This document shows, one piece after another, positions 1 to 6,933 of a stretch of DNA of 64,000 nt (positions are counted from its first letter, which is position 1; each line of letters begins with the position of its first letter). The stretch comes from Lachnospiraceae bacterium (lineage in GTDB: Bacteria > Bacillota_A > Clostridia > Lachnospirales > Lachnospiraceae). A program made the position numbers and the translations under genes. The DNA lies in NCBI GenBank assembly GCA_028694115.1, contig JAQUUB010000018.1, forward strand, positions 3,510-67,509. Reading direction: 5' to 3'. The notes under the pieces were generated by a model that saw only the letters and a program-made list of their open reading frames with translations, did no database searches and was not told the DNA's origin.

Positions 1-1446
1 GGAACCAGTATCGCAGTATCAGATGCACCAGCAGGAACCTATCTGGTGGTACAAAACAGTGATGGTGCATGGGCAAAGAGTGTGAGTGGAACTAAAACAA
101 TGAATGCAAGTGAAGTAACGATTAATGGTTCGGCACTTTCTTCTTTGACAGGATGCAGGGTATGGCTGGAAAGTACCGATGCAGACAGAATTACCAAGGG
201 GACACTAGCCACGCAGTTAGCAGAGTGTGACGTAACCATAACCAATCCATCAGACAGTCATATCAGCTACAGCTCTGTAACAGGAAATGGAAGCGAAAGC
301 CAGACAGGACTGACAGAAGCCATGACCAATGTGTTGTATATAGCGGATAGCGGGTATTACTTTCCAACGGATTACAACAGTGATGGATCTATGAATGGTA
401 ATGGGGTAACCGTTACCAGAGACAGTGATACCCAGATTACGGTATCCGGAACGCCGACAGCAAATGCGAATATCACCCTTATTGCAGCGACAGAGAAAGC
501 AGTACAGGATGCACCGACAGGGTTAAGTGATGGTATAGAAAAAATTGCAGGGACAACCCCAGCAATGGAATATGCCTCTTCCACAAGTGCAGCAACGTGG
601 GATTCGTGTACAGATGGAAATACCACAGTAGTAGCAGGAACGTGGTATGTCAGATACAAGGAGACAGATACCAAAAAAGAAAGTCCTGCCACACAAGTTA
701 TTGTCACATCATCAGGGAATCCACCATCCACCATATATCATTCCATTACGGCGGTAGTATCGCCAACCAATGGTGGAAGTGTAAGTGGTGGGGGGCAGGT
801 GCCAGATGGTGGAAGTACAACACTGAAGGCAACTGCAAACAGTGGATATCATTTCCAGAAATGGACAAAGGGCGGTAATACCGTCGGAACATCGAACACG
901 TTACTACTTACTGGTATTGTAGAAGATGCGGAATACACAGCATTTTTTACGAAAAACAATCGTGATTCAGAAGAGGAATCAAAGAACGAAGCAGAGAACG
1001 AATCAGATACCCAGAAAGAGGCCCCAACACCACAAATACCATCCGCATTACCGTACCGTACGACCCAGGGAACCTTTAAGGGGGAGAAGAATGCATTTAA
1101 TATAAAGGCTTTGGAATCAAGTGTAACAAGTACGACGAATCAGAATACACTTGCTAATTTTTTTACAACACAATATTTCAGAAAAAAAACAGGAACAATT
1201 ATGGCCTGCTACGATATGTATGCACCATGGGGTGCTAAAAAGGAATGGAAGGAAGGAACCTGTAACTTCTCGTGGAATATGGATGGCATCAGGGCAGGAG
1301 ATACCGTGTTTGTTATCTGGTACAATGAACAAAATCCACTGGGAGCGCAGTTTATAAAAGCAATGGTATCAGCCGATAATCGGATAACCTTCACCGTTCC
1401 CTATTTGGGTGATGTATCCACCATTAGCATTGTGAAAGTGAAATGA
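1..1446 (+). CDS. Secreted/surface repeat protein, 5' end outside window (InlB B-repeat, paralogue of the gene at 6934)
   Basis: The reading frame is open from base 1, so the gene begins upstream; about 481 codons are visible. The visible N-terminal half is a Ser/Thr/Asn/Gly-rich extracellular-type sequence with a repeat resembling DUF4073-like cell-surface modules (GLSDGIEKIAGTT ... MEYASS ... WYVRYKETDTK). At about 736-955 an InlB B-repeat/bacterial repeat module follows (SPTNGGSVSG, GYHFQKWTKGG, EDAEYTAFF), then an acidic linker, then a C-terminal domain of about 130 residues ending YLGDVSTISIVKVK that I do not recognise. The last ~240 codons match the end of the protein at 6934-9306 closely, including at base level, so the two are recent paralogues. 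Ligand and anchoring are unknown; no LPXTG motif is seen at the end. A terminator follows. Confidence 0.8.
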   Translation, partial: GTSIAVSDAPAGTYLVVQNSDGAWAKSVSGTKTMNASEVTINGSALSSLTGCRVWLESTDADRITKGTLATQLAECDVTITNPSDSHISYSSVTGNGSESQTGLTEAMTNVLYIADSGYYFPTDYNSDGSMNGNGVTVTRDSDTQITVSGTPTANANITLIAATEKAVQDAPTGLSDGIEKIAGTTPAMEYASSTSAATWDSCTDGNTTVVAGTWYVRYKETDTKKESPATQVIVTSSGNPPSTIYHSITAVVSPTNGGSVSGGGQVPDGGSTTLKATANSGYHFQKWTKGGNTVGTSNTLLLTGIVEDAEYTAFFTKNNRDSEEESKNEAENESDTQKEAPTPQIPSALPYRTTQGTFKGEKNAFNIKALESSVTSTTNQNTLANFFTTQYFRKKTGTIMACYDMYAPWGAKKEWKEGTCNFSWNMDGIRAGDTVFVIWYNEQNPLGAQFIKAMVSADNRITFTVPYLGDVSTISIVKVK

Positions 1447-1512
1447 TTTTAACGAGGTTCAGTGGACAGCGTACTTTACTGTAGCTGTAAGAATAAGAAA
1501 TTAAAACAGGCT

Positions 1513-1548
1513 AGAGCCATGACGGGATGTTATGGCTCTGATTATTTT
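1513..1548 (+). terminator. Rho-independent terminator of the surface protein gene
   Basis: Perfect 8-bp stem AGAGCCAT/ATGGCTCT at 1513-1520 and 1532-1539, followed by GATTATTTTAT. It sits about 65 bases after the stop codon. Confidence 0.75.
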
Positions 1549-1856
1549 ATAGAAAAATCAATACTAAAAATATGGACAGATGATTTTTTTCTGTTACACT
1601 AATAAACAAATCTACAGTTATTCATATCAATTACAGAAATTCTGCAATTCTGGCAATCATTCTGCCAAAAAATTCAACAATCAAAATTCATAATCAAGAT
1701 TACTTTTAACCAAATTTAAAATGAAAAACAATTATTATCAAGTAGACCGAGAGGATGGTGATATCAACAGAAAAAATAGAAAAGAAGTATTTCATTCTTA
1801 TCGATAAAGAATCGGTTTATTTTTATTGCAAGAAAACATAGAAAATCATATAATGG
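1549..1856. other. AT-rich intergenic stretch, candidate weak promoter only
   Basis: About 300 AT-rich bases without a convincing gene. A possible promoter is TGGACA at 1573-1578 with TACACT at 1595-1600 (16-base spacer), which could have served the broken gene downstream. A short frame beginning near 1721 is interrupted by stops and may be decayed N-terminal sequence of that gene. I see no RNA gene or repeat family member here. Confidence 0.35.
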
Positions 1857-2753
1857 AGCTACTTACATTAATCAAAATGAGAAGGAAAAATTATTAGAGC
1901 AGTACGATTTCAACTTAAAAGATTTTGCATTATTTCTATCGGTTATGAAGGATAAGCGCGCTTATAAAAATGTCTTAGAGATCATTATGAACCGGGAAAA
2001 TATCGTTTTAAAAGATATAAAAGTAGAAGAGGTTGTATTAAATGAGCAGGGGAAACGGGCGATCCGTTTAGATGCATGGGCATTAGATGAAGAGGATATT
2101 CAATATGCCATTGAAATGCAAAATGATACAACCACTGATTTTATACCAAAAAGATCTAGATACTATCAAGGAATGCTCGATGCTCCGATCTTGAAGTCTG
2201 GCAAGAAAACAAAATATAAACATCTACCAAAAACGTATATTATCTTTACACCCATCTGCATGCTTTAGCATGCACTTAAATCAATAGTTGAACATGTTTT
2301 TTGTTCAACATTATTACAGAGGCAGATATCTTTGGAAGAGACCTTGCATGCTACACCTTCGAAAACCGCTGCAAGGAGATACCAGAATTAATGCTGGAGG
2401 ATGATGCTACAAAGATATTTTTAAATATGACGAGTTAAAATGGGAGTAAAGAACTGGTAAGTCTGTTACAATATATGAAACACACCACATTAGAAAATCC
2501 AGAAGTAATCAGGAAAGACAAAAAACTATTGGAACTAGACAGAATTGTAACCGAAGTAAAGCAGAGTGAAGAATGGGAGGCAGTTCAAATGAATATTTTA
2601 GAGATTGGCGAACAAAAAGGACGCGAACAGGGATTAGAACGAGTAAATGAATTAAATAGAAAATTAGCGGAACTTAATAGAGTAGATGATATTCTAAAGG
2701 CAGCAACCGATAAGGAATACCAGAAAAAGCTCTTTGAGGAATTAGGAATATAG
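1857..2753 (+). pseudogene. Rpn family recombination-promoting nuclease/putative transposase (PD-(D/E)XK, PF12784-like), disrupted
   Basis: Translated pieces line up as one protein of the Rpn/PDDEXK_2 family: a lead-in (KLLEQYDFNLKDFALFLSV) that runs into the open frame at 1945-2268 with the nuclease core (RAIRLDAWALDEE, YAIEMQND, RSRYYQGMLD, YIIF), then 2314-2438 (TEADIFGRDLACYTFE) and 2439-2753 (a charged coiled-coil tail, EIGEQKGREQGLE). Three lesions are visible: an insertion of about 65 bases at 2246-2313 that brings in a stop codon and shifts frame, an in-frame TAA at 2436-2438, and no clear N-terminal start. Intact members are DNA endonucleases that promote RecA-independent recombination. 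This copy should be non-functional unless the open frame at 1945-2268 makes a short nuclease fragment. Confidence 0.8.
2246..2313 (-). repeat. Small palindromic element (modules C+D) inserted in the Rpn gene
   Basis: On the - strand the 62 bases 2310-2249 read as module C (TGTTGAACA ... TGTTCAAC hairpin), a short spacer, and module D (GCATGCTAAAGCATGC followed by AGATGGGTG). The same arrangement, differing at only a few positions, is at 50538-50598. The element interrupts the Rpn frame between codons for YIIF and TEADIF and is flanked by TTA at 2246-2248 and 2311-2313, consistent with a 3-base target duplication. No coding capacity; a MITE-like or REP-like unit moved in trans is the likely explanation. 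Confidence 0.7.
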
Positions 2754-2762
2754 AATCAATGG

Positions 2763-2791
2763 TTGCTCCAAAACCACCTTTGTGGTATTAT
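2763..2791 (+). promoter_or_regulatory. Sigma-A promoter of the ABC-F leader
   Basis: TTGCTC at 2763-2768 and TATTAT at 2786-2791 with a 17-base spacer. Predicted start near 2798, just before the structured leader. Confidence 0.6.
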
Positions 2792-2797
2792 GACCAA

Positions 2798-2945
2798 TAA
2801 GATTGAAAGAGAGAGGTGAAAAAATGAGAATATAATTTACTTTTGAGACATGATAGTTTTGTTATGCAGTAACACAAGGAATGTGATACTGTTTTCATGT
2901 TGCCAAAAGTGGATTATGATTCTCATATCCTCTCTTTTTTTGTAC
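2798..2945 (+). promoter_or_regulatory. Attenuator-like leader with three-codon uORF (Met-Arg-Ile) upstream of ABC-F gene
   Basis: A ribosome binding site GAGAGGTG (2811-2818) stands five bases before ATG AGA ATA TAA (2824-2835). The uORF and its binding site form the 5' side of a long nested hairpin: AGAGAGG (2810-2816) pairs with CCTCTCT (2929-2935), ATGAGAAT (2824-2831) with ATTCTCAT (2919-2926), ACTTTTG/ACATG (2839-2852) with CATGT/CAAAAGT (2896-2910), with an inner CAGTA-CAC stem. The outer stem runs into seven Ts (2935-2941), so it is an intrinsic terminator. Antibiotic-resistance ABC-F genes of Firmicutes are commonly controlled by uORF-dependent attenuation; a ribosome stalled on this uORF would block the terminator. 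That mechanism is inference. Confidence 0.65.
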
Positions 2946-3038
2946 CGTTTTTAGGGATATTATAATAAAAATGTGAGGAATATTGGAGAATGGAAATCAT
3001 TTGGCAACAGGTGATTTTTTTGCTTGGGAGGAATGTAT

Positions 3039-4553
3039 ATGGCACAAATTAGTGTAAAAAATTTCACATTTTGTTATGAGGGAAGTTTTGATAATATTTT
3101 TGAAAATGTATCTTTTTCCATAGATACGAACTGGAAACTTGGTTTTATTGGACGGAACGGAAAAGGGAAAACAACCTTTTTAAATATTCTGCTGGGTAGA
3201 TATGAATATCGTGGTGCAATTAGTAATACGACCTTGTTTGATTATTTTCCTTATGAGTTATCGGATCAGATGTATTCTATGTGCGCATCAGAGTTTCTAA
3301 TTGATGTAAAGCATGGATGTGAAGAGTGGCGTGTACTATGTGAATTAGATAAGCTGGATGCTTCGGCTGAGCTTTTGTATCGGCCCTTTGACAGCTTAAG
3401 TCATGGAGAGCGGACAAAGGTTTTTCTAGCCATTCTGTTTTCAGGAGAAAATGATTTCTTGCTGATTGATGAACCGACGAACCACTTAGATCAGGAAGCT
3501 AGAAATATAGTAAAGGAATATCTTAAAAATAAAAAGGGTTTCCTACTAGTATCCCATGATAGAGATTTGCTGGATGCATGTATTGATCATGTACTTGTCC
3601 TTAATAGAAAATCTTTGGAGATTCAAAGTGGCAATTTTACAAGCTGGTGGGAGAATAAGAGGAGAAAGGATTTATTTTCGGAGGCTGAAAATGAAAAACA
3701 TCTTAGAGAGATTGCATCCTTGAAAAAAGCAGTAGATCAATCGGGTCGCTGGGCACAGAAAAGTGAGAATCGTAAAATCGGATTTGATCCAGTGAAAGAG
3801 CATGAAAGGTCAATAGCTACCAGAGCTTATATTGGTGCAAAGACTAAGAAAATGCAGGCGCGAGCGAAACAGTATGAGCGAAGGATGGAACATGAAATCG
3901 AAGAAGCGGAAGGATTACTGCAGGATATTGAAAATCCTGTTTCTTTGAAAATAAGTCCGCTTGCGTATCACAAAAATACTTTGATCTATGCAAAAGATTT
4001 ATCCATAAGATATGGGGTGGAGGAGAATGCGGTACTTCAAAACTTTGATTTTGAAATCAAACAAGGGGAACGTATATTTTTGCATGGGAAGAATGGATGT
4101 GGGAAATCAACCTTTATCAAAGCGATTCTTGAAGGGAGTGATAACAATACCTTTTTAAAAACAGGTGAGATAAAGGTGAGCTCTGGTTTAATTATATCCT
4201 ATATCAATCAGGATACCAGCTTTCTTCATGGAGATAGTAAGCAATTTTGCAGGGAAAGAGGATTAGAAGAAAGTTTGTTTTGCGCGCTGTTACGCCAGAT
4301 GGATATGGAACGTGTTCAATTTATGAAGCAGCTAGAGGACTTTTCAGAAGGACAGAAGAAGAAGGTAATGATTGCTGCAAGTCTTATGACTCCGGCGCAT
4401 ATTTATATCTGGGATGAACCGCTAAATTACATTGATGTATTTACAAGAATGCAGATTGAGGAACTATTACTTTCTTATCTGCCGACCATGATTATAGTGG
4501 ATCATGATATCCAATTTCAGGAGAAGATTGCCACAAGAGTTGTGGAAATGTAG
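3039..4553 (+). CDS. ABC-F type ribosomal protection protein (Lsa/Vga-like)
   Basis: Two ABC ATPase domains in one polypeptide and no membrane segments, the ABC-F layout. Domain 1 has Walker A GRNGKGKTT, signature LSHGERTK and Walker B LLIDEPTNHLD; a charged linker of about 90 residues follows (the interdomain arm that reaches the ribosome); domain 2 has Walker A GKNGCGKST, signature FSEGQKKK and the unusual Walker B WDEPLNYIDV, which is characteristic of the Lsa/Vga/Sal-type resistance group. Members displace lincosamides, streptogramin A and pleuromutilins from the 50S subunit; the drug range here cannot be read. Start 3039 is chosen because GGGAGG lies 8 bases before it; ATG at 3033 and TTG at 3024 are too close to or inside that site. 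Preceded by an attenuator-like leader, which supports drug-inducible expression. Confidence 0.85.
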   Translation: MAQISVKNFTFCYEGSFDNIFENVSFSIDTNWKLGFIGRNGKGKTTFLNILLGRYEYRGAISNTTLFDYFPYELSDQMYSMCASEFLIDVKHGCEEWRVLCELDKLDASAELLYRPFDSLSHGERTKVFLAILFSGENDFLLIDEPTNHLDQEARNIVKEYLKNKKGFLLVSHDRDLLDACIDHVLVLNRKSLEIQSGNFTSWWENKRRKDLFSEAENEKHLREIASLKKAVDQSGRWAQKSENRKIGFDPVKEHERSIATRAYIGAKTKKMQARAKQYERRMEHEIEEAEGLLQDIENPVSLKISPLAYHKNTLIYAKDLSIRYGVEENAVLQNFDFEIKQGERIFLHGKNGCGKSTFIKAILEGSDNNTFLKTGEIKVSSGLIISYINQDTSFLHGDSKQFCRERGLEESLFCALLRQMDMERVQFMKQLEDFSEGQKKKVMIAASLMTPAHIYIWDEPLNYIDVFTRMQIEELLLSYLPTMIIVDHDIQFQEKIATRVVEM

Positions 4554-4657
4554 ATCAACCGTGTGACTAGTAGGTTGCATTTCGTGGTAGTTTACATTAA
4601 AATGAAAACTCAGATTACGAAATATGGACTTATGATAAAGAGGAAGAAGGTGGATTA

Positions 4658-5389
4658 ATGATTCTTATTGCAATCTGCGATGATGAATTGCAAGAACTTG
4701 AGCGTACTTATAATGTGCTTACAGAATACATGCAGAAGCACCCACAATATGAAATAACAATCCATTCCTTTTCTGCCCCTATAGAACTGTTATCTTATGT
4801 GGCGGAGCATGGAGGGTTTGACATACTGTTACTAGATATCTATATGGATGGTATGCTTGGCACTGATGTAGCAAGAGAATTGCGTCAGTTAGGAGATGAT
4901 GGTGAGTTTATATTTATCACCACATCAAGGGACCACGCGATGGAAGCATTTGAAGTAGAAGCAACACAATATTTGGTCAAACCATATACGGAAACATCTA
5001 TTTTTACTGCATTGGACAAGGTGATGCAACGGATTCATCGAGATAGGCTTGTACTTGTCACCCTTAAGACATCAGAGGGGATTATCCGCCTTGCAATTCG
5101 GGATGTGGTGTTTACGGAAACAGGGCGAAACAACTACCAGATTGTACATACGATTCAAGGCAAGAAACTAGAAGTGCGTATGACCGCCACGGAACTTTTT
5201 GAGTTGCTCGCACAGAACAAATTATTCGTCAGATGCGGTGTTTCTATCAACTTGAATCTCAAATACGTTCGCCAGATCTCCAAGGATACCATTATCTTTG
5301 ATACGGGGGAACACCTAGCTTACCCTTACCGCGCTTATCAGAAACTCAAAGAGGCGTTTTTGCGCTTTCAAATGTTCACAGAGGAATAA
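4658..5389 (+). CDS. LytTR-family response regulator
   Basis: Receiver domain at residues 1-120 with the acidic pair D8-D9, phosphoacceptor D60 in LLLDIYMDG, T in FITTS and K in YLVKPY. The C-terminal half (about 140-240) is a LytTR DNA-binding domain (ETGRNNYQI, MTATELFELL, FVRCGVSINLNLKYVRQI). AGGTGG precedes the ATG by five bases. It is followed 14 bases later by its partner kinase, the AgrA/AgrC-like arrangement. LytTR regulators bind pairs of direct repeats with about two helical turns between them; such repeats are present at 6781-6819 in front of the next secreted-protein gene, a plausible target. The signal sensed is unknown; no AgrD/AgrB-like peptide system is seen nearby. Confidence 0.85.
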   Translation: MILIAICDDELQELERTYNVLTEYMQKHPQYEITIHSFSAPIELLSYVAEHGGFDILLLDIYMDGMLGTDVARELRQLGDDGEFIFITTSRDHAMEAFEVEATQYLVKPYTETSIFTALDKVMQRIHRDRLVLVTLKTSEGIIRLAIRDVVFTETGRNNYQIVHTIQGKKLEVRMTATELFELLAQNKLFVRCGVSINLNLKYVRQISKDTIIFDTGEHLAYPYRAYQKLKEAFLRFQMFTEE

Positions 5390-5403
5390 AAGGAGGATAC
5401 CAA

Positions 5404-6708
5404 GTGTTATATGTCATATTAATATTTTTATCATTTTTGCAATCTGTGATTGGGTTTACACTGATGTCCTCCTCAACCATGCGTTTTCGGGAGCCCATCA
5501 AAAAAAGAATAGTAACAGGATTTGTTGTGATGCTTTGCGGTATAATTCTCCTGTGTTATCAATTATTTACGCAGGGTATCAATTCGGTAGACGGTTTTGC
5601 GATACTTGTAATTCTGGTTATAGAACTTTCCTGGTTTATAATTTGCTCAGATGATTATTTTTTTGTTTCACTTTTTAATTTTCTTACCTTTGTTAATATT
5701 TATGTGTCGATTAGTTATATCAGTGATACCTTATCTTTCCATGCGGATGGATATGCTTTTGTAATTGCACGTATTGTAATTCGCTTAGTAATCTACTTAG
5801 TAATTCTTCCATTATTGTTCCGATTTGTGCGTCCGCGTTTTCGCCGGCTAGTAGATGCTTTGGACCATGAATGGCGTGTGGCGGTAGTCGTACCATTGAT
5901 GTTCTTGATCATGCAAATCATGGTGTTATATTATCCGGCACCCTATTGGTATTGGGATCAAAATACTTGGTCCAGATTCATAATTATCACGGTCTATCTG
6001 TTGTTTTTGGCGGTATATTACCTTTTGTATATACAGGCCAATGCCATTGTTGAAAAATACGGATTGGAAAAACGCCAACTCCTTATGGCGCAGCAGGAGA
6101 AGCTATGGGAATCAGAACTTGATCGCCAGAAGGCGACAGCCGCTTTGGCATTTCAGCAACGGCACGATATGCATCATCACAACGCAGTCATTATAGAGAT
6201 GTTGCAAAACAATGATACAGACCAATTGAAGACTTATATGAAAAGCTTTGACGAAGCACTTAATGCACACCATGCGAATTCCTTTTGCACAAACCCGATT
6301 GCCAACAGCATTTTTAATGTGTATGCCCGTAGAGCGGAGGCAGAAGGAATCAAGACAACATTTCATGTAAGTGTGCCTGAGGTCATCGGTATAGACCATA
6401 TTGACCTCACCTGTGTCCTTGGAAATGCTTTGGAGAATGCTTTGGAGGGTTGTTTGCGGATGCCAAAGGACGAAGAGAAGGAAATCATAGTCACCACTAA
6501 ATTTATAGATAACCGCTTGCGTGTGCAGGTGGAGAACACCTGTCGAGCGGACATCGTATTTGATAAAGAGTTGCCAGTAACACAAAAACAGGGCGGTGGA
6601 ACGGGTGTAAAAAGTATCCTTTATACAGCGGAACGCTATGATGGCACAGCAGGGTTCTCCGTAAAAGATGGGAAATTCATCACGCAAATCGTACTCAATT
6701 CCAATTAA
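5404..6708 (+). CDS. GHKL-type sensor histidine kinase (AgrC/VirS-like)
   Basis: About the first 215 residues are hydrophobic with several membrane segments and no large extracellular domain. A coiled stretch leads to the phosphoacceptor region QQRHDMHHH with H254 following R253. The C-terminus is a GHKL ATPase of the HATPase_c_5 type: N-box ALENALEGC and G-box GGGTGVKSI; the D-box is weak, as is usual in this family. Translation begins at GTG 5404 with AGGAGG seven bases upstream. The kinase should phosphorylate the LytTR regulator just upstream. A strong terminator follows at 6734, so the pair forms its own unit. Confidence 0.85.
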   Translation: MLYVILIFLSFLQSVIGFTLMSSSTMRFREPIKKRIVTGFVVMLCGIILLCYQLFTQGINSVDGFAILVILVIELSWFIICSDDYFFVSLFNFLTFVNIYVSISYISDTLSFHADGYAFVIARIVIRLVIYLVILPLLFRFVRPRFRRLVDALDHEWRVAVVVPLMFLIMQIMVLYYPAPYWYWDQNTWSRFIIITVYLLFLAVYYLLYIQANAIVEKYGLEKRQLLMAQQEKLWESELDRQKATAALAFQQRHDMHHHNAVIIEMLQNNDTDQLKTYMKSFDEALNAHHANSFCTNPIANSIFNVYARRAEAEGIKTTFHVSVPEVIGIDHIDLTCVLGNALENALEGCLRMPKDEEKEIIVTTKFIDNRLRVQVENTCRADIVFDKELPVTQKQGGGTGVKSILYTAERYDGTAGFSVKDGKFITQIVLNSN

Positions 6709-6733
6709 AACCATTCATAATGAAAGATGTTGT

Positions 6734-6770
6734 AAGCAGCTGTCAATCACCTTTGACTGCTGCTTTTTTT
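6734..6770 (+). terminator. Rho-independent terminator of the two-component operon
   Basis: AAGCAGC-T-GTCAA pairs with TTGAC-T-GCTGCTT around a short loop, ending in seven Ts. Confidence 0.85.
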
Positions 6771-6780
6771 GTAAAAAAAG

Positions 6781-6845
6781 CAATTACCCCTAAAATCATG
6801 GCAATCACCCCCAAAATGGTTTCTTTCTATTGTTTTTGATAAAAT
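6781..6845 (+). promoter_or_regulatory. Direct repeats (21-bp period) and extended -10 promoter; candidate LytTR operator
   Basis: CAATTACCCCTAAAAT starting at 6781 is repeated as CAATCACCCCCAAAAT starting at 6802, exactly 21 bases later. Downstream lies an extended -10, TG-A-TAAAAT (6837-6845), with no good -35, as expected for an activator-dependent promoter. Activation by the neighbouring LytTR regulator is inference from the spacing. Confidence 0.5.
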
Positions 6846-6933
6846 AGAGAGGAATGTAATAAGCGGTGCAATGCAGATAAGATAGACCGAAAAACAACAG
6901 ATAAAAATTACCAAGAAAGAGAAGAAAACAAAT

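Noticed and set aside
4554..4657. LytTR repeats in front of the regulator gene itself (autoregulation)
   Set aside because: GTAGGTT and GTAGTTT recur there but the spacing and sequence do not match the pair at 6781-6819, so autoregulation is not supported.
6112..6714. 200-codon open frame on the - strand
   Set aside because: Lies entirely opposite the histidine kinase gene, with Cys/His-rich low-complexity translation and no binding site; a shadow frame.
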